Source: an uncultured Pseudomonas sp. (GTDB lineage Bacteria; Pseudomonadota; Gammaproteobacteria; Pseudomonadales; Pseudomonadaceae). Taken from it: a DNA stretch of 31,306 nucleotides. The position numbers were made by a program, and so were the translations under genes. The stretch covers positions 1 through 31,306 of the forward strand of contig CALTWF010000071.1 in NCBI GenBank assembly GCA_943912755.1, written 5' to 3'. Under the pieces are notes generated by a model. The model saw nothing but the letters and a program-made list of their open reading frames with translations, was not told the DNA's origin and searched no databases. Positions 8,372 through 15,726 of this stretch are shown here, one piece after another. Position 1 is the stretch's first letter. Every line of letters begins with the position of its first letter.

Positions 8372-8743
8372 TCAGTCGCTCAGGCTTTGTACCCGGACTC
8401 GCGCCGTTCCGCTACGGATCATGTCCAGTTGCTGGGCGGCGGCCTTGGAAAGATCGATCAGGCGCCCGCGGGTATGCGGGCCGCGATCGTTGATGCGGAC
8501 GATAACGGTGCGGTCGTTCTTCAGGTTGGTGACCTGCACCCGGGTACCGAAGGGCAGGGTGCGATGGGCGGCGGTCAGGCCATGCTGGTTGAAGGGTTCG
8601 CCGCTGGCGGTGCGCTTGCCGTGATGGCGGGAACCATAGAAAGAGGCGGTGCCGGTTTCATCGTAGCCGCTCGGGTCGATGGAATGGCTGGCGCAGCCGG
8701 CGAGGAGGGTGAGCAGCGCGAGGGCGCTAAGGGGACGCCACAT
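8372..8743 (-). CDS. Short RlpA-like lipoprotein (double-psi beta-barrel only)
   Basis: A 123-residue lipoprotein with a lipobox LLAGC (Cys17) and one RlpA-type double-psi beta-barrel (about residues 31-118). Motifs: GTASFYGSRHHGKRTASGEP, FGTRVQVTNL and RINDRGPHTRGRLIDLS. These are the hallmark positions of RlpA lytic transglycosylases, which cut peptidoglycan strands lacking stem peptides. Canonical Pseudomonas RlpA is about 340 residues and has a C-terminal SPOR domain that takes it to the septum; this one has none, so it is a short paralog whose activity and location are unproven. Second residue Ala18 suggests outer-membrane sorting. It is the first gene of the probable operon with the antiporter and the CMD protein. 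Confidence 0.85.
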   Translation of the reverse strand: MWRPLSALALLTLLAGCASHSIDPSGYDETGTASFYGSRHHGKRTASGEPFNQHGLTAAHRTLPFGTRVQVTNLKNDRTVIVRINDRGPHTRGRLIDLSKAAAQQLDMIRSGTARVRVQSLSD

Positions 8744-8771
8744 TTATGTCTGATGCTCCGTGGGGTGGCTA

Positions 8772-8842
8772 ATCGCTGGCAAGCCAGCTCCCACAGGGTC
8801 CGCGTACGCCGCGAACCCTGTGGGAGCTGGCTTGCCAGCGAT
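8772..8842. repeat. REP-type palindrome
   Basis: Perfect 28-nt inverted repeat: 8772-8799 pairs with 8815-8842. The 15-nt loop can itself pair CGCG (8801-8804) with CGCG (8810-8813). The arm contains CTGGCTTGCCAGCGAT and CTGTGGGAGC, a very common repeat in P. fluorescens-group genomes. It lies between gatB (stop at 8874) and the rlpA-like gene, both on the minus strand, and may separate their transcripts. Confidence 0.9.
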
Positions 8843-8873
8843 GGGGCCCGTAAGGCAGCCCCGCTTCAAGGAA

Positions 8874-10319
8874 TTACCCTTCGAGCTTGCTCTTGAGCAG
8901 TTGGTTCACCTGTTGCGGGTTCGCCTTGCCCTTCGAGGCCTTCATCGCCTGGCCGACGAAGAAGCCGAACATCTTGCCGCGCTTGGCTTCGTCCGCCGCA
9001 CGGTACTGCTCGACCTGCTCGGCGTTGGCCGCGAGCATTTCGTCCAGCACCTTCTCGATCGCACCGCTGTCGGTAACCTGCTTCAGGCCGCGGGCCTCGA
9101 TGATCTGGTCGGCATCCCCCTCACCATTGGCCATCGCCTCGAACACGGTCTTGGCGATCTTGCCGCTGATGGTGTTGTCGCGAATGCGCAGCAGCATGCC
9201 ACCCAGTTGCTCGGCACTGACCGGCGCCTGGTCGATCTCGACACCCAGCTTGTTCAGCAGGCTGCCCAGCTCCACCATGACCCAGTTGGCCGCCAGCTTG
9301 GCGTCGCCGCCGATGGCCGCGACCTTCTCGAAGTACTCCGCCTGTTCGCGGCTGGAAGCCAGCACGTTGGCGTCGTAGGCCGACAGGCCGTACTGGCTCT
9401 GGAAGCGCTCGACCTTCTGTGGTGGCAGTTCCGGCAGGCCGGCGCGGACGGTTTCGAGGAAGCTGTCCTCGATGACCACCGGCAGCAGGTCCGGGTCGGG
9501 GAAGTAACGGTAGTCGTTGGCTTCCTCCTTGCTGCGCATGGAGCGGGTTTCGTCCTTGTTCGGGTCGTACAGGCGGGTTTCCTGGATGACCTTGCCGCCG
9601 TCCTCGATCAGTTCGATCTGGCGCTGGATTTCGCTGTTGATCGCGCGCTCGATGAAGCGGAACGAGTTGACGTTCTTGATCTCGCAGCGAGTGCCGAACT
9701 CGGTCTGGCCTTTTGGCCGGATCGACACGTTGCAGTCGCAACGCAGCGAGCCTTCGGCCATGTTGCCGTCGCAGATGCCCAGGTAGCGCACCAGGGCGTG
9801 GATCGCCTTGACGTAGGCCACGGCTTCCTTGGCGCTGCGCATTTCCGGCTCGGAAACGATTTCCAGCAGCGGCGTGCCGGCGCGGTTCAGGTCGATGCCG
9901 GTGGAGCCGCTGAAGTCTTCGTGCAGGCTCTTGCCGGCGTCTTCTTCCAGGTGCGCGCGGGTGATGCCGATACGCTTGACGGTGCCGTCCTCAAGGGCGA
10001 TGTCCAGGTGGCCCTTGCCGACGATCGGCAGCTCCATCTGGCTGATCTGGTAGCCCTTGGGCAGGTCCGGGTAGAAGTAGTTCTTGCGCGCGAACACGTT
10101 GTGCTGGCCGATCTCGGCGTCGATCGCCAGGCCGAACATGCAGGCCATGCGCACCGCTTCCTGGTTGAGCACCGGCAGCACGCCGGGCATGCCCAGGTCG
10201 ATCAGGCTGGCCTGGGTGTTCGGCTCGGAACCGAAGGTGGTGGCGCTGCCGGAGAAAATCTTCGACTGGGTGGCGAGCTGGGTATGAATCTCCAGCCCGA
10301 TCACAACTTCCCATTGCAT
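8874..10319 (-). CDS. gatB: Aspartyl/glutamyl-tRNA amidotransferase subunit B
   Basis: Subunit B of the cytosolic GatCAB amidotransferase, 481 residues, the family length. GatB binds mischarged Glu-tRNA(Gln) or Asp-tRNA(Asn) and phosphorylates the acyl group, using ammonia passed from GatA. Signatures: WEVVIGLEIHTQLATQSKIF at the N-terminus, YFYPDLPKGYQISQ, NRAGTPLLEIVSEPEMRS, and AEGSLRCDCNVSIRP in the catalytic cradle. The C-terminal third is the helical tail (YqeY-like) ending NQLLKSKLEG. It starts 11 nt after the gatA stop and is the last gene of gatCAB. The REP palindrome follows 32 nt after the stop. Confidence 0.97.
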   Translation of the reverse strand: MQWEVVIGLEIHTQLATQSKIFSGSATTFGSEPNTQASLIDLGMPGVLPVLNQEAVRMACMFGLAIDAEIGQHNVFARKNYFYPDLPKGYQISQMELPIVGKGHLDIALEDGTVKRIGITRAHLEEDAGKSLHEDFSGSTGIDLNRAGTPLLEIVSEPEMRSAKEAVAYVKAIHALVRYLGICDGNMAEGSLRCDCNVSIRPKGQTEFGTRCEIKNVNSFRFIERAINSEIQRQIELIEDGGKVIQETRLYDPNKDETRSMRSKEEANDYRYFPDPDLLPVVIEDSFLETVRAGLPELPPQKVERFQSQYGLSAYDANVLASSREQAEYFEKVAAIGGDAKLAANWVMVELGSLLNKLGVEIDQAPVSAEQLGGMLLRIRDNTISGKIAKTVFEAMANGEGDADQIIEARGLKQVTDSGAIEKVLDEMLAANAEQVEQYRAADEAKRGKMFGFFVGQAMKASKGKANPQQVNQLLKSKLEG

Positions 10320-10330
10320 GTGTCTGTCCC

Positions 10331-11782
10331 TCAGAAACCGTTAGGTGCGCGGGTGTGCCAGTCAGTCACTTGCTGATACTGGTGCGCGACGTTGAGCAGG
10401 CGGCCTTCCTGGAAATACGGGGCCAGCAGCTGTACGCCCACCGGCAGGCCGTCGACGAAACCGGCCGGCATCGACAGGCCCGGCAGGCCGGCCAGGTTGG
10501 CGGTGATGGTGTAGACGTCTTCCAGGTAGGCAGCGACCGGGTCGGCGTTCTTGGCGCCGATCTTCCAGGCCAGGTTCGGCGTGGTCGGGCCGAGGATCAC
10601 GTCGACGCCTTCGAAGGCGGCCATGAAGTCGTTCTTGATCAGGCGACGGATCTTCTGCGCCTTCAGGTAGTAGGCGTCGTAGTAGCCGGCCGACAGGGCG
10701 TAGGTGCCGACCATGATGCGGCGCTGCACTTCACTGCCGAAGCCTTCGCCGCGGGAGCGCTTGTACAGGTCGGTGAGGTCCTTCGGGTTGTCGCAGCGGT
10801 AGCCGAAGCGCACGCCGTCGAAACGCGACAGGTTGGAGGAGGCTTCGGCCGGGGCGATCACGTAGTACGCGGGGATCGCGTGCTGCATGTTCGGCAGGCT
10901 GATTTCCTTGATTACCGCACCGAGCTTTTCCAGCTCCTTGACGCTGGCCTGGATCAGGTCGGCGATGCGCGGGTCGAGGCCGGCGCCGAAGTACTCCTTC
11001 GGCAGGCCGATGCGCAGGCCCTGCAGCGAGCCGTTGAGGGCCGCGCTGTAGTCAGGCACCGGTTCATCGATGCTGGTGGAGTCCTTCGGATCGAAGCCGG
11101 CCATGCCTTGCAGGAGCAGGGCGCAGTCCTCGGCAGTGCGGGCCATCGGGCCGCCCTGGTCGAGGCTGGAGGCGTAGGCGATCATGCCCCAGCGCGAAAC
11201 GCGGCCGTAGGTCGGCTTGAGGCCGGTCAGGCTGGTCAGGGCGGCGGGCTGGCGGATCGAACCGCCGGTGTCGGTGCCGGTGGCAGCCGGCAGCAGGCGC
11301 GCGGCCACCGCAGCGGCGGAACCACCGGACGAGCCACCTGGCACGTGCTCCAGGTTCCATGGGTTCTTCACCGCGCCGTAGTGGCTGGATTCGTTGGCCG
11401 AACCCATGGCGAACTCGTCCATGTTGGTCTTGCCCAGGGTCACGCTGCCGGCTTCGGCCAGCTTGGCGACCACGGTTGCGTCGTAGGGCGACTTGAACGA
11501 GTCGAGCATCTTCGAGCCGCAGCTGGTGCGCACGCCCTGGGTGCAGAACAGGTCCTTGTGGGCGATCGGGGCGCCGAGCAGGGCGCCATTCTCGCCGGCG
11601 GCGCGGCGGGCATCGGCGGCCTTGGCCTGGCTGATGGCCAGCTCGTCGGTGACGCTGATGAAGCTGTTGAGTTGCGGATCGAGCTGGTGGATGCGCTGCA
11701 GCAGCGCGCGGGTCAGCTCTTCGGAGGAAAACGATTTGTCGGCGAGGCCACGGGCGATCTCGGCCAGGGTAAGTTGATGCAT
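10331..11782 (-). CDS. gatA: Aspartyl/glutamyl-tRNA amidotransferase subunit A
   Basis: Glutaminase subunit of GatCAB, 483 residues, an amidase-signature enzyme that frees ammonia from glutamine and channels it to GatB. The Ser-cisSer-Lys triad is intact: Lys76 (APIAHKDLF), Ser151 (PGGSSGGSAAAVAA) and Ser175 (GTDTGGSIRQPA). The gene lies 15 nt after gatC and 11 nt before gatB, all on the minus strand, so the three subunits are made together. Nothing unusual is visible. Confidence 0.97.
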   Translation of the reverse strand: MHQLTLAEIARGLADKSFSSEELTRALLQRIHQLDPQLNSFISVTDELAISQAKAADARRAAGENGALLGAPIAHKDLFCTQGVRTSCGSKMLDSFKSPYDATVVAKLAEAGSVTLGKTNMDEFAMGSANESSHYGAVKNPWNLEHVPGGSSGGSAAAVAARLLPAATGTDTGGSIRQPAALTSLTGLKPTYGRVSRWGMIAYASSLDQGGPMARTAEDCALLLQGMAGFDPKDSTSIDEPVPDYSAALNGSLQGLRIGLPKEYFGAGLDPRIADLIQASVKELEKLGAVIKEISLPNMQHAIPAYYVIAPAEASSNLSRFDGVRFGYRCDNPKDLTDLYKRSRGEGFGSEVQRRIMVGTYALSAGYYDAYYLKAQKIRRLIKNDFMAAFEGVDVILGPTTPNLAWKIGAKNADPVAAYLEDVYTITANLAGLPGLSMPAGFVDGLPVGVQLLAPYFQEGRLLNVAHQYQQVTDWHTRAPNGF

Positions 11783-11797
11783 GCTGGCGCTATTCCC

Positions 11798-12085
11798 TTA
11801 CTCGATGACTTTCGGAACCAGGTACAGGCCGCTGTCCGTGGACGGCGCGATGGCCTGATAGCGGTCGCGTTGGTTGCTTTCTGTTACAACGTCGGCGCGC
11901 AGGCGCTGACTGGCTTCCAGAGGGTGGGCCAGAGGCTCGATGCCGTCGGTGTCGACGGCCTGCATCTGGTCGACCAGGCCGAGAATGCTGTTGAGGGCAT
12001 CGGTGGTGCGTGGCAGATCGGCCTCGTTCAGGCCCAGTCGGGCCAGATGGGCGATCTTTTCCACGTCACAGCGTTCAAGCGCCAT
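11798..12085 (-). CDS. gatC: Aspartyl/glutamyl-tRNA amidotransferase subunit C
   Basis: The small scaffold subunit of GatCAB, 95 residues, the usual size; it wraps around GatA and GatB and stabilises the complex. Typical features: the N-terminal VEKIAHLARLGLNE helix, LNSILGLVDQM, the TDGIEPLAHP turn, and the C-terminal GLYLVPKVIE that contacts GatA. ATG 12085 is preceded by AGGAGA at good spacing, so I prefer it to an in-frame ATG at 12199. It is the first gene of gatCAB and diverges from mreB across a 195-bp control region. Confidence 0.95.
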   Translation of the reverse strand: MALERCDVEKIAHLARLGLNEADLPRTTDALNSILGLVDQMQAVDTDGIEPLAHPLEASQRLRADVVTESNQRDRYQAIAPSTDSGLYLVPKVIE

Positions 12086-12185
12086 GGGGATCTCCTGGGA
12101 AAAAATGGAATTGTCCGGGATGAGGAACATGCCGGCATACACGCGGTCATAAGGCCCGATCGTGTGCTGGCCTGCTCGGAAAAAC

Positions 12186-12206
12186 CGCCAATTTAACATA
12201 TTGGCG
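12186..12206. promoter_or_regulatory. Inverted repeat in the gatC-mreB divergent control region
   Basis: CGCCAAT (12186-12192) and ATTGGCG (12200-12206) form a 7-bp inverted repeat around TTAACAT. It lies just upstream of the predicted mreB -35 and within the region that must hold the gatC promoter. It could be an operator, but no known consensus is recognised. Confidence 0.3.
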
Positions 12207-12208
12207 CC

Positions 12209-12237
12209 TTGCCCAAAATCCCCGCCATTGTTAGAGT
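12209..12237 (+). promoter_or_regulatory. Candidate mreB promoter
   Basis: TTGCCC (12209-12214) and TAGAGT (12232-12237) are separated by exactly 17 nt, each with four of six sigma-70 consensus bases. Transcription would begin about 12244, leaving a leader of roughly 37 nt before the mreB ATG. Confidence 0.45.
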
Positions 12238-12280
12238 TTGCCGCACTTTTTTACCCACGCGTTGCCAGGGTCCCTTTCCC

Positions 12281-13318
12281 ATGTTCAAGAAACTGCGTGG
12301 CATGTTTTCCAGCGATCTTTCCATCGACCTGGGCACTGCCAACACCCTTATTTACGTGCGTGAGCGCGGTATCGTCCTGAATGAGCCCTCGGTTGTGGCC
12401 ATTCGTACCCACGGCAACCAGAAAAGTGTCGTCGCCGTCGGTACCGAAGCCAAGCGCATGCTGGGTCGTACCCCGGGCAACATCGCTGCCATTCGTCCGA
12501 TGAAGGACGGCGTGATCGCCGACTTCAGCGTCTGCGAAAAGATGCTCCAGTACTTCATCAACAAGGTTCACGAGAACAGCTTCCTGCAACCGAGCCCGCG
12601 CGTTTTGATCTGCGTACCGTGCAAATCGACCCAGGTCGAGCGCCGTGCCATTCGTGAGTCGGCCCTGGGCGCCGGTGCCCGTGAAGTGTTCCTGATCGAA
12701 GAACCAATGGCCGCCGCCATCGGTGCCGGCCTGCCGGTAGAAGAAGCCCGCGGTTCGATGGTCGTCGATATCGGTGGTGGTACTACCGAAATCGCGCTGA
12801 TCTCCCTGAACGGCGTGGTCTATGCCGAATCCGTCCGCGTTGGCGGCGACCGCTTCGACGAAGCCATCGTCACCTACGTGCGCCGCAACTACGGCAGCCT
12901 GATCGGCGAATCCACCGCCGAGCGCATCAAGCAGGAAATCGGTACCGCCTACCCGGGCGGCGAAGTGCGCGAAGTCGACGTTCGCGGCCGCAACCTGGCC
13001 GAAGGCGTACCACGTGCCTTCACCCTGAATTCCAACGAAGTGCTGGAAGCCCTGCAGGAATCCCTGGCGACCATCGTCCAGGCGGTCAAGAGCGCCCTGG
13101 AGCAATCGCCTCCGGAACTGGCCTCCGACATCGCCGAGCGTGGCCTGGTGCTGACCGGCGGCGGCGCGCTGCTGCGCGACCTGGACAAGCTGCTGGCCCA
13201 GGAAACCGGCCTGCCGGTGATCGTCGCCGAGGACCCGCTGACCTGTGTCGCCCGTGGCGGCGGTCGCGCCCTGGAGATGATGGACAAACACACCATGGAC
13301 CTGCTCTCCAGCGAGTGA
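12281..13318 (+). CDS. mreB: Rod shape-determining protein MreB
   Basis: Bacterial actin homolog, 345 residues. It polymerises under the inner membrane and positions the elongasome for lateral wall growth. The actin-fold ATPase motifs are complete: phosphate-1 SIDLGTANTLIYV, phosphate-2 MVVDIGGGTTEIALIS, and adenosine motif LVLTGGGALLRDL. The N-terminal MFKKLRGMF is the amphipathic membrane-binding helix usual in Gram-negative MreB. ATG 12281 is chosen for that N-terminus; an in-frame start at 12209 would add 24 residues. It is followed after 164 nt by mreC, an unusually large gap within this locus. Confidence 0.97.
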   Translation: MFKKLRGMFSSDLSIDLGTANTLIYVRERGIVLNEPSVVAIRTHGNQKSVVAVGTEAKRMLGRTPGNIAAIRPMKDGVIADFSVCEKMLQYFINKVHENSFLQPSPRVLICVPCKSTQVERRAIRESALGAGAREVFLIEEPMAAAIGAGLPVEEARGSMVVDIGGGTTEIALISLNGVVYAESVRVGGDRFDEAIVTYVRRNYGSLIGESTAERIKQEIGTAYPGGEVREVDVRGRNLAEGVPRAFTLNSNEVLEALQESLATIVQAVKSALEQSPPELASDIAERGLVLTGGGALLRDLDKLLAQETGLPVIVAEDPLTCVARGGGRALEMMDKHTMDLLSSE

Positions 13319-13342
13319 TTTCGCTGGATTGCCTTCCTGTCG

Positions 13343-13384
13343 CCCGGATTTCGGCTAGCCTGCGCAGTGCTGCCCGAAACCGGG
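13343..13384 (+). promoter_or_regulatory. Stem-loop in the mreB-mreC gap
   Basis: CCCGGATTTCGG (13343-13354) pairs with CCGAAACCGGG (13374-13384) as an 11-bp stem with one bulged A (13348) and a 19-nt loop. No U-run follows, so it is not a standard terminator. It could be a processing or attenuation element that lets mreB be made in excess of mreCD. Confidence 0.35.
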
Positions 13385-13482
13385 TCGGCGTCCGTCCGGG
13401 CGCCGTTCCACTCATCCGCAAGCCAGGCCGGTGCGTTGCCTTATGAATGACTTCCTGAACCGTCGTCCACGAGGAACGGCCC

Positions 13483-14511
13483 ATTAAACCGCTTTTTGCC
13501 AAAGGCCCGTCGCTGGGCGTGCGCCTGCTCGTCCTGGTGGTGCTGTCGATCGCGCTGATGGTGGTCGATGCCCGTTTCACCGTGCTCAAGCCCGTGCGCA
13601 GCCAGATGTCCCTGGTGTTGATGCAGTCCTACGCCATCACCGACCTGCCGGTGCGGCTGTGGCAAGGTGTGGCCAGCCAGTTCGGCAGCCGTACCGAGCT
13701 GATCGCGGAAAACGAGAAGCTCAAGACCGAAGCCCTGCTCCTGCAAGGTCGCCTGCAGAAGCTGGCGGCGCTGACCGAGCAGAACGTGCGCCTGCGCGAG
13801 CTGCTCAACTCCTCGGCGCTGGTCAACGAGAAGGTCGAGGTTGCCGAACTGATCGGCATGGACCCCAACCCCTTCACCCACCGCATCCTGATCAACAAGG
13901 GCGAGCGCGATGGCGTGGTGCTTGGCCAGCCGGTGCTCGATGCCCGCGGCCTGATGGGCCAGGTAGTCGAGCTGATGCCATATACCTCGCGGGTGCTGCT
14001 GCTCACCGATACCACCCACAGCATTCCGGTGCAGGTCAATCGCAACGGCCTGCGCGCCATTGCCAGCGGCACCGGCAACCCGGAACGCCTGGAGCTGCGC
14101 CACGTTGCCGATACCGCCGACATCAAGGAGGGTGATCTGCTGGTCAGTTCCGGTCTGGGGCAGCGTTTCCCGGCCGGCTATCCGGTGGCTACGGTCAAGG
14201 AAGTGATCCACGACTCCGGCCAGCCGTTCGCCATCGTTCGCGCCGTACCGACCGCCGCCCTCAACCGCAGCCGTTACCTGTTGCTGGTGTTCTCCGACGG
14301 TCGTACTCCGGAGGAGCGCGTCAACGATGCGGTCAAGGCACAGGAAGCGGAGCATATGGGGCCACCGGCCCCGGCTGTCGACCCTGCCCATCCGGCTCCG
14401 GCAACGCCCGCCAGTACCCCTGCCACGCCAGCGCCAGCCGCCACGCCGGCCCCGGCGGCTGCCCCCGTTGTCCCGGCCGCGGCAACCACACCTCCCCGGG
14501 AGAGACACTGA
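13483..14511 (+). CDS. mreC: Rod shape-determining protein MreC, probable ATT start
   Basis: Inner-membrane protein with a large periplasmic part that links MreB to PBP2/RodA, 342 residues if read from ATT 13483. The segment IKPLFAKGPSLGVRLLVLVV then gives the usual short cytoplasmic lead before the single membrane helix (about 14-29). A coiled coil follows (about 71-112, ENEKLKTEALLLQGRLQK), then the beta domains (INKGERDGVVLGQPVLDARG) and a Pro/Ala-rich tail (about 293-342). No ATG, GTG or TTG lies between the in-frame stop at 13456 and GTG 13519; that GTG would remove the lead and has no good ribosome site. GAGGAA (13471-13476) lies 6 nt before ATT. The stop overlaps the mreD ATG. Confidence 0.92.
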   Translation: MKPLFAKGPSLGVRLLVLVVLSIALMVVDARFTVLKPVRSQMSLVLMQSYAITDLPVRLWQGVASQFGSRTELIAENEKLKTEALLLQGRLQKLAALTEQNVRLRELLNSSALVNEKVEVAELIGMDPNPFTHRILINKGERDGVVLGQPVLDARGLMGQVVELMPYTSRVLLLTDTTHSIPVQVNRNGLRAIASGTGNPERLELRHVADTADIKEGDLLVSSGLGQRFPAGYPVATVKEVIHDSGQPFAIVRAVPTAALNRSRYLLLVFSDGRTPEERVNDAVKAQEAEHMGPPAPAVDPAHPAPATPASTPATPAPAATPAPAAAPVVPAAATTPPRERH

Positions 14512-14999
14512 TGGTCAGTACCCATGGCAAGAATGGCTGGGTGGTCTGGTTGACCTTCCTGATCGGCCTGCTTCTCAGCGTCTGGCCGATGCCGCCGTTC
14601 ATGGATATCTTCCGTCCCCTGTGGCTGGCCTTGCTGCTGGCTTTCTGGACGCTGAACCTGCCGCACAAGATCGGCATGACCACGGCTTTCGCCCTCGGTC
14701 TTTGCGAGGACGTGCTCTACGGCACGTTGCTGGGGCAGAACGCCCTGGTCCTGACCCTCATCACCTTCCTCGTGCTGAGCCTGCAGCAACGCCTGCGCAT
14801 GTTCCCGATGTGGCAGCAGAGCCTGACCATCCTGGTGGTGTTCGGCGTCGCGCAGCTTGTTCAACTGTGGCTCAGCGCGCTCACCGGCAACCGCCAGCCG
14901 ACCCTGGCGCTGGTCTGGCCGGCGGTTACCAGTGCCTTGCTCTGGCCATGGATCAGCTTCGGCCTGCGCGGTCTGCGCAGCCGCTTGAGTATCTACTGA
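14511..14999 (+). CDS. mreD: Rod shape-determining protein MreD
   Basis: Small polytopic inner-membrane protein of the elongasome, 162 residues with about five hydrophobic helices, which acts with MreC. Recognisable parts are the N-terminal WVVWLTFLIGLLLSVWPMP, the FRPLWLALLLAFWTLNLPHK segment, and GLCEDVLYGTLLGQNALVLT in the middle (the conserved D-x-x-x-G-x-x-x-G region). The ATG overlaps the mreC TGA, so the two are translationally coupled. It is followed after 35 nt by maf. Confidence 0.93.
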   Translation: MVSTHGKNGWVVWLTFLIGLLLSVWPMPPFMDIFRPLWLALLLAFWTLNLPHKIGMTTAFALGLCEDVLYGTLLGQNALVLTLITFLVLSLQQRLRMFPMWQQSLTILVVFGVAQLVQLWLSALTGNRQPTLALVWPAVTSALLWPWISFGLRGLRSRLSIY

Positions 15000-15034
15000 A
15001 CCCCGCTTCTCGACGCTGACAGGGAGTAGTCAAG

Positions 15035-15643
15035 ATGACCCCGCTGTACCTGGCTTCCGGTTCGCCGCGCCGCCGTGAACTGCTGACCCAGATCGGCATT
15101 CCCTTCACCGTGGTCAGTGCATCCATCGACGAAACGCCACTCGCGGGCGAGCAGCCCGGCGCCTATGTCGAGCGCCTCGCCCGTGGCAAGGCGGCTGCCG
15201 GCCTCGCGCTGCTGGCTGCCAGCGGGGCCAGTGAGCCCCTGGCCGTGCTCGGTGCCGATACGGCGGTGGTGCTTGATGGCCGCATTCTCGGCAAACCCCT
15301 TGATCGTGACGATGCCCTGGCCATGCTGGCCGCCCTGTCCGGGCGTGAACACGATGTGCTGACAGCGGTCGCGGTGACCGATGGCCAGCGCGCGGAAAGC
15401 CTGTGCATCAGTAGCCGTGTTTCCTTCAATCCCATCAGCGAAGACCAGGCCCGGGCCTACTGGGCCAGCGGCGAGCCGCGGGACAAGGCCGGCGCCTACG
15501 CTATCCAGGGCCTCGGCGCGGTGTTCGTGCAGGGCTTGCAGGGTAGCTACTCCGCAGTGGTCGGCCTGCCGCTGGCGGAAACGGCCGAGTTGCTGGCGCG
15601 TTTCGGCATCCCTTGCTGGCAGGGCGTGCCGGACGCAGAGTGA
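15035..15643 (+). CDS. maf: Maf nucleotide pyrophosphatase (YhdE type, dTTP/UTP)
   Basis: House-cleaning nucleoside triphosphate pyrophosphatase of the Maf family, 202 residues. The N-terminal SGSPRRRELL (Ser8, Arg12, Arg13), Asp75 in GADTAVVLDG and GKPLD form the active site. The position between mreD and rng matches the place of yhdE in E. coli. That favours the YhdE subfamily (dTTP/UTP, also modified nucleotides) over YceF; this is inferred from synteny. The start has AGGGAG about 8 nt upstream. The 83-nt gap to rng shows no clear terminator. Confidence 0.92.
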   Translation: MTPLYLASGSPRRRELLTQIGIPFTVVSASIDETPLAGEQPGAYVERLARGKAAAGLALLAASGASEPLAVLGADTAVVLDGRILGKPLDRDDALAMLAALSGREHDVLTAVAVTDGQRAESLCISSRVSFNPISEDQARAYWASGEPRDKAGAYAIQGLGAVFVQGLQGSYSAVVGLPLAETAELLARFGIPCWQGVPDAE

Positions 15644-15726
15644 GGATGTACTGAAGCCGTTTATCGCTCGCCAGCCGGTGCCGGGCGATCCATGATTACC
15701 TGAAGCCCCTTTGACGAGAGCCTGCC

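Noticed and set aside
10355..12196. A 613-codon plus-strand frame opposite gatA and gatC
   Set aside because: The composition (Val, Gly, Ala, His, Gln rich) is that of a complement of coding DNA, with no domain or ribosome site. GatA and GatC are certain.
14359..14508. The GC-rich repetitive end of mreC as a mobile or tandem-repeat element
   Set aside because: It stays in frame and reads as a Pro/Ala-rich tail of MreC, with mreD overlapping its stop; no exact tandem unit is repeated.
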